Source of the DNA: Eisenbergiella porci
GTDB lineage: Bacteria; Bacillota; Clostridia; Lachnospirales; Lachnospiraceae
Length of the DNA stretch: 64,000 nt
Direction of reading: 5' to 3'
NCBI RefSeq assembly: GCF_009696275.1
Contig: NZ_VUMI01000007.1
Location: 87,933-151,932 of the forward strand
Notes under the pieces: model-generated
The model's input: the letters and a program-made list of their open reading frames with translations, nothing else
Told to the model about the DNA's origin: nothing
Databases searched by the model: none
Part shown: piece after piece, positions 17,341 to 27,086 of the stretch
Position numbering within the stretch: position 1 is the stretch's first letter
Layout of the letters: every line of letters starts with the position of its first letter
Program-made: the position numbers and the translations under genes

Positions 17341-17787
17341 CTACTTCAGCTCGGGCAAGATTTGTTTCAGCGTCAGCATAGCATCGTTAAGGCTTAGAAG
17401 CTCTTCCTCCGTAAGCTTTTCTTCCAGCATCCGGATAAATGCCGTATTCTTAAGGTAATACTCATCAAGATAGTCAACCGCTTTCGCAGTCAGGCGAATT
17501 GATATCCTTCTCCGGTCACCTTCCACATGTGCCCGTTCTACAAACTGGTATTGATACAGATTATCAACCAGTTTCGTCACCTGCTGCTTGGGAACCTTCA
17601 AATGCTGCGCCAGTTCTGTCATCGTAACCACTCCCAGAGACTTTAAGGTTTCCAGGCAATAATAGGTTTCCAGGCTCATTTCTCCATTCAGGCTGTCTTT
17701 AAACGGCCGGACCAGTTTGGAATTCCATACCGGCATGACCAAAAGCAGATTCTGTACAAATTTTTCCGCAGTTTTTTCTGTTTCCAT
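17341..17787 (-). CDS. MarR-family transcriptional regulator
   Basis: Protein of 148 residues from ATG 17787 (METEKTAEKF), which is the first start inside the conserved region; a longer open frame to 17868 is less likely. The winged helix is plain: MTELAQHLKVPKQQVTKLVDNLYQYQFVERAHVEGDRRRISIRLT, with the wing Asp-Arg-Arg. It is transcribed divergently from the FUSC exporter gene, 190 bp apart, and probably represses it in response to a phenolic or other aromatic ligand. The intergenic DNA is AT-rich, with possible -10 elements on both strands. Confidence 0.85.
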   Translation of the reverse strand: METEKTAEKFVQNLLLVMPVWNSKLVRPFKDSLNGEMSLETYYCLETLKSLGVVTMTELAQHLKVPKQQVTKLVDNLYQYQFVERAHVEGDRRRISIRLTAKAVDYLDEYYLKNTAFIRMLEEKLTEEELLSLNDAMLTLKQILPELK

Positions 17788-17978
17788 TCCCTCTACTCCG
17801 TTTCCATTCTCCTCGCTCCATGTTGACAAAAGAATTCCGCAGTGATATTCTAAGAAATTAGTAAACAAAATATGACTTTTTTAGAAATGTTACAATTTTT
17901 CTCTATTCTACTTTTAAAAAGACGAAAAGTCAATCATACTTCCATAAATAAACCCATTATAAAGGAGATGCTGTAATT

Positions 17979-19721
17979 ATGAAACTGTCAGGAATCTCAG
18001 AAAGAATTCGAAGCAATTTCCGCCACAGTACTTTGAGTTTCATTTTTATTATTGCCTATGTAAATATTTTTCCCCTGATATTCGGGCCTGAAAACTCTAT
18101 AGTAGCTGTCATTTTCACTATTATGATGTCTGCATCAATGGTACGTGACCTTACGGCCACTCCGGTAAAGCATCTGTTCCTCCAGTCAGCAGTATTGGTA
18201 TGGATGGGTATCGCTACCTTTCTGGTCACCACCCTCCCCGCCTTATTTTCCTTTCTTATTAATTTTTTTACGCTGCTGTTGATTCTATATGCTTTTACTT
18301 ATGAATATTCCAATCACATATATTTTCCTTATATTCTGTCATACCTGTTTCTCATCTTTATTTCGCCTGTACACGCCGGGCAGCTTCCCATGAGAATACT
18401 CGGAATGCTCGCTGGCGCCGTGTCAATTATGCTCTATCAATGGGTTATGGGAAGAAAACGTGTGCAGGAAACTGCCAGGGATGTCTTAACAGAAATGATT
18501 GATGATATTTGTCAGTATATATCACAGCGGACAGCCGGAAATCCGCAGAAGCCGGATCTTTCCGCCATGCGGCACAAATTATGCCGTTTAAGCCGGACAG
18601 TCTATGAGCGGAGGAAAAAAACCTTATGTGTTTCCGATGCCGGTTTTTCCATGATAGACGCAGGACGCGGACTAGAGCATCTGATGATCCTGATACAGGA
18701 GTTTCCTGAAACATTATCCGGGCAGGATAAAATATTTCTTTCAGAAATTGTCAGGCTGCTGAACCAGATGCGTATTTTTCTTCAGCAGGAAGGCCATGTT
18801 CTCCCTTCTCTGGAGACTTCTTTGTTTTATGAATTAAAAGATGATAAGACTGCCCGGCTTCTTTATAACAGCTTTGTTTATATCCGGGACCGCCTTCTTC
18901 ATATGACTGATCCCCAGAGCCGGACACACTACAGAAAAACAGCTCTTTCACTTAAAGTACGGCTCCAGGCAGCGCTGGATTTAAGTCCGGTGAGGGCAGT
19001 CTATGCGCTGCGGATCGCACTGCTTTTATCCTGCGCCACATTATTGGTGCAGCTTCTTGCACTTCCGCATGGAAAATGGCTTTTGTTTACTCTGGCATCC
19101 GTATCACTTCCCTACGCGGATGATGTTCCCGTGAAAATGAAAAAAAGATTCCTTGCTACAGTGATTGGAGGACTGCTATCAGTCGTTATTTACACATTTA
19201 TCCCTTCCTCCGCAGGACGCACTGCAGTTATGATGTTATCCGGTTATCTTTCTTTTTATTTTACGGATTATACGGAAACCTTTGCATGCTCTACTATCGG
19301 CGCGCTGGGCGGCGCGGTGTTTATGAGCGCTTTTGATTTTCAGGCGGTTGGAAATATTTTTCTTATTCGTATCGGATATATAGTGGCGGGGATTGCCGTC
19401 GCATATGTAATCAACTGCCTGCTCTTTCCTTATACGCGTGCCATGGCAACCAGGCAGCTGATGAAAAAGTATAAGGGCATAACAGAATTGCTGACAAAAG
19501 TATGCCATTCTGAGCATGTGGATACCCAGTTATACTATAATCTTGTAATCCAGGCCCATCTGCAGGAAGAAAAGCTTACCTCCAATGCCCATTTGGAGGA
19601 ATGGGGTGAGCTCCCGGCTTTGCTCGCCGAATACAGGGCGAAGGTACGTCAGGCACACCGCGGCCGGATTCCTGAGAGGGCAGATGCGCCTGTCTTTGAA
19701 TCCGGGCATCTTGCCACATGA
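17979..19721 (+). CDS. FUSC-family (aromatic acid exporter-like) membrane protein
   Basis: Protein of 580 residues with two bundles of hydrophobic helices (about 20-165 and 335-480) separated by a soluble helical region, the FUSC/YccS/AaeB architecture. The second bundle contains the family pattern GKWLLFTLASVSLPYADDVPVKMKKRFLATVIGG. Ribosome binding site AAAGGAG is 8 nt before the ATG. It faces a MarR gene, the common local-repressor arrangement for these efflux proteins. The substrate is unknown; weak acids or aromatic compounds are likely. It looks intact. Confidence 0.8.
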   Translation: MKLSGISERIRSNFRHSTLSFIFIIAYVNIFPLIFGPENSIVAVIFTIMMSASMVRDLTATPVKHLFLQSAVLVWMGIATFLVTTLPALFSFLINFFTLLLILYAFTYEYSNHIYFPYILSYLFLIFISPVHAGQLPMRILGMLAGAVSIMLYQWVMGRKRVQETARDVLTEMIDDICQYISQRTAGNPQKPDLSAMRHKLCRLSRTVYERRKKTLCVSDAGFSMIDAGRGLEHLMILIQEFPETLSGQDKIFLSEIVRLLNQMRIFLQQEGHVLPSLETSLFYELKDDKTARLLYNSFVYIRDRLLHMTDPQSRTHYRKTALSLKVRLQAALDLSPVRAVYALRIALLLSCATLLVQLLALPHGKWLLFTLASVSLPYADDVPVKMKKRFLATVIGGLLSVVIYTFIPSSAGRTAVMMLSGYLSFYFTDYTETFACSTIGALGGAVFMSAFDFQAVGNIFLIRIGYIVAGIAVAYVINCLLFPYTRAMATRQLMKKYKGITELLTKVCHSEHVDTQLYYNLVIQAHLQEEKLTSNAHLEEWGELPALLAEYRAKVRQAHRGRIPERADAPVFESGHLAT

Positions 19722-19759
19722 TGTCATATTGTAATTATTTGGTGTTTGCGGAGTGATGC

Positions 19760-19847
19760 AGGGTGCCGGGAACCCACAATCCTGTTGGAAGGCCGGGCGC
19801 CAATCCGGCAAGGCAGCGGCTGACAGCAGCCGTAGCTGTAACAGGAT
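19760..19847 (+). ncRNA. Cobalamin-riboswitch-like RNA, orphan and possibly 3'-truncated
   Basis: The plus strand holds GGTGCC at the 5' side. A paired segment ATCCTGTT/AACAGGAT (19779-19786 with 19840-19847) encloses two hairpins: GCCGG-gcgccaat-CCGGC (19792-19809) and GGCTG-acag-CAGCC (19818-19831), followed by AGCTGTAA. This order of GGAA, P5-like hairpin with CAATCC, P6-like hairpin and CTGTAA resembles the cobalamin riboswitch core. The downstream expression platform and the GCC..CTG segment are not evident. The next gene is on the opposite strand and converges, so the RNA controls nothing visible. No covariance model was run. Confidence 0.5.
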
Positions 19848-19906
19848 ATGGCGTATTCTTTCAGCCTTCCTTTAAGCGCATCAGTTAATATAAACTATCC
19901 TGATAA

Positions 19907-20659
19907 TTATTCTGTACACAGAAAATTAACTACAGCTTTAACCATCTGCGCATACTCATCCCCCTGAAGCCCATGATCAATCCCTTCCATCAGCTCCAGC
20001 CTGCAGTTTTCCAGACATTCATGATACCGGACGGCTGCAGATGCATCAACCACCGCATCATGGATGCCATGAATTACCAACGCAGGTCCCTGGTAATTAC
20101 CGGTCACTTCATAAATCGGAAGCAGCTTTGCTATCCGGAAATAATGGCCGCCCACTACATGTTCGCCGCCCACACATACCGTATCCGGAATATGCTGCGT
20201 ATCATAAACCGCATCCATGCAGACACCCTTCTGCGCATCATCCTTCAGCGTAGCCGCCGGAGCCAGCAGGACCAGTTTATGAATCACATCCGGATAATAA
20301 CCTGCCAGCATGCCTGCAACCACACCTCCCTGAGAGTGTCCGATTACATAGATTTCCGTCACGAAATCCAGCTTCCTCACATATTCAAGAATTGCTATGG
20401 CATCCTCAATTTCATTCAGGACATTCATATCCGTAAAACTGCCATCGCTCTTACCATGCCCGTTAAAATCAAATCGTACCACAGCAATTCCGTTTTCTGT
20501 CAGCATGTCTGCTAATGCCTGGAAAAGTCCGTCCCTTTCATAACCCAAATCTCCGGTAAAGCCATGAAAAATGATGACTGCCGGACATTTGCTTTCCGTG
20601 TCCGGCCGCTCCAGTCTTCCCCGCAGGGTCAGGCCGTCTCGTTTGATATTGATATCCAT
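19907..20659 (-). CDS. Alpha/beta hydrolase, cinnamoyl/feruloyl esterase-like
   Basis: Protein of 250 residues. The nucleophile elbow GHSQGG (Ser about 108), the oxyanion region HGFTGD, RFDFNGHGKSDG, the acidic residue in HGIHDAVV and the catalytic His in EGIDHGL are all visible. This pattern is close to intestinal cinnamoyl esterases of the Est1E/LJ0536 type, which release hydroxycinnamic acids from plant polymers or conjugates. Export of freed aromatic acids by the nearby FUSC protein is a possible link, though only by proximity. Intact, monocistronic, ribosome binding site GGAAGATAC. Confidence 0.8.
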   Translation of the reverse strand: MDINIKRDGLTLRGRLERPDTESKCPAVIIFHGFTGDLGYERDGLFQALADMLTENGIAVVRFDFNGHGKSDGSFTDMNVLNEIEDAIAILEYVRKLDFVTEIYVIGHSQGGVVAGMLAGYYPDVIHKLVLLAPAATLKDDAQKGVCMDAVYDTQHIPDTVCVGGEHVVGGHYFRIAKLLPIYEVTGNYQGPALVIHGIHDAVVDASAAVRYHECLENCRLELMEGIDHGLQGDEYAQMVKAVVNFLCTE

Positions 20660-20800
20660 ATATTTGTATCTTCCTTTCTTTTTCAGTGGTATTCCGTCAC
20701 CTTAATATTTACGGATTTTATTAATTATAATACCATATTCGTCCCTACACTGCACCGTTTATTATTCATGCTATGTTTTCTTTTTTTATCTCATGAAAAA

Positions 20801-20829
20801 GGACAGGTGTAATTCAACCTGTCCATTTT
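20801..20829. terminator. Bidirectional terminator hairpin
   Basis: GGACAGGT (20801-20808) pairs with ACCTGTCC (20817-20824), followed by ATTTTT on the plus strand and by TTTTTC on the minus strand. On the minus strand it coincides with the stop codon of the broken serine hydrolase gene. Confidence 0.75.
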
Positions 20830-22130
20830 TCCGTTTTTACCAGTTCCGCTTCAAGATAAATGTATGGATTATCCTCATGAAGGCGTTCCTTATATACCTG
20901 TACTTTATATTTTCCATCCTTAGTTTCGCTGAAAATTAATTTCGTCCAGAAACAGGTTTGCAGGAATTTTGTTTCCACTACCAGTTCCTCTGCATCAGCA
21001 AAGGCCGTAGATACCGTCCATGTATAGATTGGAATTGCTCCTTTGCTGTACACGGGCCTCAATTCTCCGTCCAGATAAGCATGGATACATGTCCTGTATG
21101 TCCCATCATCAAAAACCAGTTCAAGCATATTATTTATAATATATGGAAACTTCCTTTACATTTACATCTTCGTGATCATAAAAATCCGTATATACATTGT
21201 TGTCATCCACCAGCCGCAGCTCCGTATTTATATGAAAGGCCCCGGAGGTAACGCGATATATACCGTTCCAGCGGTTTAAATTCTCCGGAATGCGATTGCT
21301 TTTGCGTTTTTTAACTTTTAGGGTACTAATGTAATTACACAATAACCGGTAGCCTTCTTCATCCTCTGCCAGCGCCCCTGAGGGAAGCGTCGGACGCAGC
21401 AGATATTTACTTATGATCTCATTTTCCGCACGGGAGCCTCCGTCATCAGCAGACTGGTTAACTGAAATTGTCAGATCATTCGTTCTGCTCATAATCACAT
21501 CCTGTCCATGGCCACCCGCAAACTTAAACGTATCTTTCTCAGGGCAAATCCACAGCTGATAGCCATAACCTGCGCCATTATCCAAATGTGATTCTTTATT
21601 GATTACTTCCGTATGGATTCTTCGCGTAGTGGCTTTATTTATCCATTCCGGATCAATCAGCTGCTCTCCGTCCCATTGTCCGTTTTGAAGATAAAGCATA
21701 CCCAGCCGCAGGTTGTTTTCCGTGCTGGAAGCAACACCGGGCGCCGCATGGATATGATTTTTATGAAAAGTCATCCACTCCAGCTTATCTGATTCAACAC
21801 CGATTTTATTCAAAATTTCTTCTGTCAGATATTCTCTTACATTTCTCCCCGTTGCTTTTTCCACGGCAGCTCCCAGCATACAGGAACCTGTGGTATTATA
21901 CAGGAATCTGGTCCCGGGTTCATGATCAAAGTCAGATGACAGATAATTGGTAAGGAGCTCTTCCCCTGACGGCGGCTGTACAGACATTCCATTTGCCATC
22001 ATCAGGGCATGCTCTATTGTCAGCTTCTTCATATTTTCAGAAGGTTCTATGTTCAGCGCCGCAATTTCTTCCGCATAAATTTGCCCGAAACAGCCCAGTA
22101 AACATTCGGGCAGGAAATAAACCCTGCCCG
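20814..22130 (-). pseudogene. Class C beta-lactamase-like serine hydrolase, 5'-truncated and frameshifted
   Basis: The readable part begins in a startless frame near 22130, becomes clear family sequence at EIAALNIEPSENMKKLTIEHALMMANGM and carries the YNTTG (YxN) and GGHGQD motifs. The N-terminal SxxK active site is missing. At 21130 the frame ends after VSIYYK, but one base change in ATAAATAATATG restores a continuous C-terminal domain (MLELVFDDGTYRTC.. ending at 20814). Two lesions, with the catalytic Ser lost, make it inactive. Together with 22159-23407 it forms a chain of fused gene stumps. Confidence 0.75.
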
Positions 22131-22158
22131 GATGTTTGCATATTCAATCTGGCTAATT

Positions 22159-22906
22159 CTAATGCTGGGCCTTCTCCGTAATTTTAGCCCTGTTTTTCTC
22201 AAATACCGGCTGTAAATACTTCTTATATAATGGCATGAGTTCATGATCATAGTTACAGCGAAGCTTCGGCTTTACATCAAAAACCATAGTCTGTTCTTTC
22301 TCAGGCGTGCTTGCCGGCCATTCAGGCAGCCCGGGGTGATTCGGATTACCGCTGTGTGCAAATGCCATTACCGTATCGAAAATCAGTTTTTCCAGTTTCT
22401 CCGCGCATTCCTCCTGGGCGGACGGCACAAACTCCGTATTGTGGAACACATATGAAATATCAGCACAGTGCCAGGGCGTGGAACCGCCTTCGATGGGCAT
22501 ATCGTGGTTGAACATGTAGGAATAGGTACACTGGTTGAGTCCGCTTCTCATACGGATATATTTATGTATGCCATTCCTGAAAATGTAATCCATACGGGTA
22601 AGATCGCTGATATGTCTTTCCGGATATGCCTGTTTAAACAGGGGAATCAGCAAAGCTGCTGCTTCGGCTCCCAGCACCTCCTCCACGCCCCTTATTTCCG
22701 CTTCCTCCGGCATTTTCTTCTTATCAGCATTTCCCGGAACAAAAGAAGCCATCTCTCCGAATACGGAACCTACCAGCATGGGAATATGGGCAGTTTCCTT
22801 CCTAAAACCGTAAAGCAGCGGATCGCCTGCATAGAATTCATTCACCAGCCCATGGCAGTCCATCAACAGATCCTTTACCCGATAGCCAATATTTTTATCC
22901 CGGTAT
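22159..22906 (-). pseudogene. Type B carboxylesterase, C-terminal half only
   Basis: Sequence such as DPLLYGFRKETAHIPMLVGS, YRIR-like YIRMRSG, MPIEGGSTPWHCADISYVFHN (His of the triad) and AFAHSGNPNH is the C-terminal half of a carboxylesterase/lipase (PF00135-like). The N-terminal half with the Gly-Glu-Ser-Ala-Gly elbow is absent. At about 22906 the frame passes into the MATE gene stump, so a deletion joined the two genes. Confidence 0.75.
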
Positions 22907-23407
22907 TTTTGCCTGCCCCACGCTTCTTAGCACAATCGTACAGGTAAGCGACAGCCCCAGCAAAAGATAGGTGGGCACGGACCAGTTAAAATAGCGGATT
23001 CCTTCCCTGATAATGTCCGGATCCGGTGTGTAAATCCGCATCAATGCCCCAGGCGCCAGAATCGTAGCCGCCATAAACAGCAGGCCGAATACAATACACA
23101 ATCGGAGCATGATGGTAATGGACTGTTTCAGCGATTGGGAATCCCGCATCCCCCAGAACCTGGCCACCATAACCGAAGCCCCCATGCCGATTCCCATACA
23201 GCATACGTGGTAGATGTTAATGAACTGGTTGGCCAGGGACGAGGCTGACAACGCCACCTCCCCCAACGCCCCCAGCATTACGGTATCCATCATATTGACC
23301 CCTATGGAAATCAGGCTCTGCAGGGCAATGGGAACAGCTATGATTCCCATCCTTTTATAAAATTCCGATGTTCCCAAATATAATTTCAGCTTGCTGTTTA
23401 ATTGCAT
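22895..23407 (-). pseudogene. MATE efflux protein, N-terminal third only
   Basis: The first about 166 residues of a MATE-family Na+ or H+ drug antiporter (four to five helices; start MQLNSKLKLYLGT with ribosome binding site AGAAGGAATGC). The reading reaches LRSVGQAKIP and then stops at TAA inside carboxylesterase sequence. A full MATE has about 450 residues and would continue after AKIP. The deletion junction lies near 22906-22912. Confidence 0.8.
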
Positions 23408-23537
23408 TCCTTCTATCCTTCCTTTTATCCTTCCTTATCCTGTTATTACCTTATTATTTTGTCATTACTTATTATTCTGTCATTGCCCTGTCATTTTCCT
23501 GCAGCAGTTCAGCCTTCCTCTGCCCTTTTACTTCGTT

Positions 23538-24569
23538 TTACTTTTGCCTCTGCCTTTGAAATACATCCTGCAGAAACGCATCCGCCAGCTGCAGCCACAG
23601 TTTGAAATTAGGATACGTTTTCTCTCCCACTATAGTGATTCCGCCCTGCCCGTGGGGTACGCCGGCAAAAGTATGTACCTCCATTTCCACGCCATGGGCC
23701 AGCAGATCCGGAAGAACCGCATTCAGGTTATCCAGCGCCGTATCTTCCCTTCCCACTGCAAAAAAGACGGGAGGATACACCACATTTGTATAATCAAATG
23801 CAGCCCCTTTATAACGCGGACCATAAATACACAGAAAAGCGTCCGGCGCCCCATAGTATCTGTCCAGTTCATCTTCCATGTAATCCGGAAAATGTTCCAT
23901 CGTTCTCTGTGTTCCGGAATAATACCGGATACAGGCTTCCCCGGTCAGGCCGCCGTTGGAAAAGCCCGCAAAGGCCACCTGGTTTTCCCTGATTCCATAG
24001 CGCCCGGCAGATGCCCTGATCATGCGGATTGCCCTTGCAACATCCGCACCGCATTCCTGCCCTGTCCAGGGACGTCTGTTAGTACGGTTCAGCAGAAGAA
24101 AACTGTGATATCCCATCTCATTGAAATCCAGGCAGGTCTGGTATCCTTCACTCAGGACACAATCTCCATGATCCCCGCCGGCACAAACTACAACAGCGCC
24201 CTTTGGCTCCTTGCCCTCCGGCAACAGCATTTCATAGAGATACGGCCTGAAGTCCGGATTATGGTTATATCTGCATTCTGAATTATCCTCGTATTCCGTC
24301 ATAACCGGCATCCTGCCATCCGGCCACAGATAAATCCTTTGCGGTGCATTTTCTTTTTTCTGAAGAGAATCCCTGAGCATGCAAAATTCCCGAAGCTGTG
24401 CCATACAGTTTTTATTGTCTGTTTCCGCTTCAAGCTGCCGTCCCAAACGCCACATCCGGACCAGCTCTTCCACCGGATAGCAGGGTGCATCTTCAAAAAA
24501 GGGAACCGCTTTCAGCCTCTCTTCCGCTACTGCTTTTTTCAACATATTGTTACTGTTTTTGTCTTCCAT
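23538..24569 (-). CDS. Alpha/beta hydrolase (esterase/acyl-hydrolase)
   Basis: Protein of 343 residues with a helical N-terminal region (1-95) and an alpha/beta hydrolase domain. Nucleophile elbow GFSNGG (Ser about 204), oxyanion region CAGGDHGDC, acidic residue in GREDTALD and His in GVPHGQGG are present. It starts at ATG 24569 after AAGGAGAAATAGGAC. Substrate unknown; an acetyl-esterase role on plant or microbial polysaccharide is one option. It looks intact and is separated from the MATE stump by about 130 bp of AT-rich, imperfectly repeated sequence. Confidence 0.75.
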   Translation of the reverse strand: MEDKNSNNMLKKAVAEERLKAVPFFEDAPCYPVEELVRMWRLGRQLEAETDNKNCMAQLREFCMLRDSLQKKENAPQRIYLWPDGRMPVMTEYEDNSECRYNHNPDFRPYLYEMLLPEGKEPKGAVVVCAGGDHGDCVLSEGYQTCLDFNEMGYHSFLLLNRTNRRPWTGQECGADVARAIRMIRASAGRYGIRENQVAFAGFSNGGLTGEACIRYYSGTQRTMEHFPDYMEDELDRYYGAPDAFLCIYGPRYKGAAFDYTNVVYPPVFFAVGREDTALDNLNAVLPDLLAHGVEMEVHTFAGVPHGQGGITIVGEKTYPNFKLWLQLADAFLQDVFQRQRQK

Positions 24570-24820
24570 GTCCTATTTCTCCTTGTTTTACGGAGAAAAA
24601 TACAATTTCTTTAGAAATTTGCCCTCTGGCGGGCAGCAGTATTTTCCTCCTAACTTTGGCGGCCAACATAACCGGTGTTTTGGCAAATAATTTTGCTAAA
24701 GTTTAGCATCGGTTTATATAAAAAGCGACGCTATCTTCAGATAGTCCGCCGCTTGATACGGGAACATTTTCAGGGGCGCTCCGCCCCTTCGGCTTCATTC
24801 ACATCTTACGATACAGCAGT

Positions 24821-25765
24821 TTACGGATCCTGCCGTTCTGTTTTTTTCTGAAAACTTTCTCCATAAATCAATTTCGTCACATGCAGCTTGGAAAGGGTGA
24901 TATGAAGATCATTCTGCAGAATTGTCAGCTGCAGATGCATGGCATTCGCCGCCATCTCCGAAACCGACACATGAAGCACTGTTACGGTGGGGTAAAGATA
25001 CTGGCTGAAATCTCCGTCCCCATAGGCGATTATTTCCATCTGCCCCGGAACCGCAATATTTCCATCACGGAGCGCCGCAAGAATGCCGCTGTTCATCCTG
25101 CTTGTCTGTACAAAAAGGGCAGTTGGCAATTCTGCGCACTGCAGCATTTGTTTTACCGCTTCATAGCCGCCAATCCCGTTTCCAGGTCCCGATACTTTCC
25201 ATTCATCCTTTAGCTGTATGCCGCATTTCCTGCACTCCTCCGCAAAACCATTATACCGCAGAACACTGGCGGCGCTGCGGTTTTCAGAGAACACAATTCC
25301 CGCGCGCTCATGCCCGTTTTTGTAAAAAAGTTCCGCACACTGTCTTCCGGTCTGATAGTCATCAACATAAACGCTGCTGTAATTTTCCAATGTCTGGTTA
25401 ATCAATACAATCGGCATCTCAAACAGGTTCTCTCTCAGATAATCGCTGTCCTTTTCCGACAGGCCGCCTATAATAATTCCATCGTACTGCCTTCCGGAAA
25501 ATGCATCCTCAAAAGCATTCAGATGATCATATTCAAAGGGCTGAAGAACGATTTCCACTTTTATCTGATACTGCTTTACCGTCTCCTGAAATCCGGAATA
25601 GAACTGGCCCAAAAGGCCCCCCATGTAATGCAGGTTCCAGAACACACCAATACGGAAGCCATCGCTTTTGCGAACTGTCTTCTGATTCTTTTTCTGGTTT
25701 TTGCCTGGCTGATAATTCATCTCCCTGGCAGTGTCCATAACAATTAGAATGTCAGTCCACTCCAT
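24821..25765 (-). pseudogene. LacI-family regulator that has lost its DNA-binding domain
   Basis: Residues 10 onward (VMDTAREMNYQPGKNQ..) are the hinge and the whole periplasmic-binding-type domain of a LacI/GalR regulator (FRIGVFW, GIIIGG, YVDDYQTGRQ, YNGFAEEC, EIIAYGDGDFSQY). The usual N-terminal helix-turn-helix of about 50 residues is replaced by MEWTDILI, which comes from other sequence. The junction is near 25737. The protein could still bind sugar but not the operator. A small open frame (25744-25845) occupies the space upstream. Confidence 0.75.
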
Positions 25766-25845
25766 AATGATCTGGGCTCACGCACCATGACTCCTGCAAA
25801 TATACAAAAAGATATTAAAAACGCAAAAAAAGTTAATTGCCACAT
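25744..25845 (-). CDS. 33-residue membrane peptide or stump
   Basis: ATG 25845, with ribosome binding site GAGAGGAAACT, encodes a single hydrophobic segment (MWQLTFFAFLISFCIFAGV) and a short tail ending WSGLTF. It overlaps the fused LacI gene in another frame. It is most likely the start of a membrane protein cut by the same deletion that removed the LacI helix-turn-helix, but a real small membrane peptide cannot be excluded. Confidence 0.4.
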   Translation of the reverse strand: MWQLTFFAFLISFCIFAGVMVREPRSLWSGLTF

Positions 25846-25999
25846 AGTTTCCTCTCTTTATTTATCATAACCCGACCAGAATTTGAACATTTGCTATGGA
25901 AACGAAATGTAATCTGCACTTGATATAGGGGCAGATAATTTTCATTACGAATCATCGGGGAAATGCACCTTTTTTCGTAATAGCATTCCCCCGATTCGA

Positions 26000-26786
26000 T
26001 CAATTATTCTGTTTTTCTTCCGGCTTTAGCACGCCCAATAATACAATCCTGGCATTGTTAAACTCGTAGCTGCAGGTGGAGAGCGTCAGGATCCGGTCTG
26101 TGACTGCCGGAGTAATTCCGCTGGTAAAGCATGAGCGTTCTTTTGTCTTATCCAGCCACTCTGTAAAATCTGGGTCTGAGGGGAAAGCCAACTCCCAGGC
26201 TTTATCCTGGACACTGGCCACATATCCGGCGAAAAGTTCCATCTCATAATTTTTATCCGGCGTCAGCAGCAAAGCTACAGAATGTGAATCATTAAACTCC
26301 TGCTGCTTATATTCCGTAAGCCCGGAAAACATGCTGCCATTTTTCATATGATGCCCATAGATGATGCTGTGCCGGTCTGAGAAATCCGCTCTGTTTCTGC
26401 TGTCCAGAAAGATGCAGCCGGATCCGTTCCATTCACCACTGAACAAATGCTTCAGGTAATATCGGTTATCGTTACCCTGTACAACCGGATAATTGATTTG
26501 TGTTCCTTCTATATAAATCCATCCTACGATATCCGGATTGATTTTCTGCAGGGAAGCAAAATCTACAGCCGGCCACTCCCGTCCCCCAGACTCAGTTTCA
26601 TCATTCACTGGGGATGATGAAGGAGCCTCCGGTTCCTCCGGCAGCTTCACATAGTCCTCCAAATCAGTATAGGAGTCCTCGCCTTCAGAATACTCATGGT
26701 ACTGCTTATATAATTGAATGGCGCTTATCACAATACCGCTTGCAAATATCAAAATCAATATGATACAAATTATTTTTTTTCTTCAT
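26000..26786 (-). pseudogene. srtB: Class B sortase, frame broken at a start-proximal A8 tract
   Basis: Sortase B, which anchors proteins to peptidoglycan or pili. The membrane anchor (ILILIFASGIVISAIQLY) is followed by the catalytic domain with TQINYPVVQ, the His in IYGHHMKNGSMF, the Cys in LTLSTCSYEF and the Arg in NARIVLLG. The natural start is ATG 26786 (9 nt after GGAGG): ATG AAG then eight A. With seven A the protein reads MKKKIICIILILIF and is complete; with eight it stops being sortase at codon 5. It is otherwise intact, so it is either a fresh pseudogene, a phase-variable gene or a base-calling error. No sorting-signal substrate is visible in the window. Confidence 0.8.
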
Positions 26787-26997
26787 GTCCATTCGCCTCC
26801 TTATTTTCATTACACGATCCGGGAGGATAATCTACAACGAATTTAGCGACTCTCTCTCCATTTTTTCAAAATGATGTTACAAATAGAATTGAAAACTCAG
26901 CAAATCAAAAATGACTGGCTAATAATTCCTGTTCGCCCAGCGCATATTATATAAGTCTGGGCTTATTTATTCCAAACGCGCTCAGATGACTTATATT

Positions 26998-27055
26998 GTT
27001 TCATTCAAATTTGACATGTTTCATTGATTGTGGTATAATGACTTTCCAATGAAAC
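26998..27055 (+). promoter_or_regulatory. Consensus promoter with inverted-repeat operator for the AbiE-like pair
   Basis: TTGACA (27011-27016), 17-bp spacer, TATAAT (27034-27039). A perfect 9-bp inverted repeat GTTTCATTG (27018-27026) / CAATGAAAC (27047-27055) brackets the -10 element, and a further GTTTCATT half-site lies just upstream of the -35. This is the arrangement of AbiEi-type antitoxins that repress their own promoter. Confidence 0.8.
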
Positions 27056-27086
27056 GAACTGACAGAAGCCATGAAAGGAGGAACCC

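Noticed and set aside
19760..19847. Treating the RNA as a terminator of the FUSC gene
   Set aside because: The multi-hairpin order with CTGTAA and the enclosing helix is more complex than a terminator, and no T-run follows.
23408..23537. Short tandem-like repeats (TTATTATTCTGTCATT units) between the esterase and MATE stump
   Set aside because: Imperfect, few copies and AT-rich; probably simple-sequence drift in an intergenic region, not a functional repeat.
4097..26786. Homopolymer frameshifts as pure sequencing error
   Set aside because: Not excluded, but large deletions and nonsense codons in the same region need no such error, so I keep the genes as broken until reads are checked.
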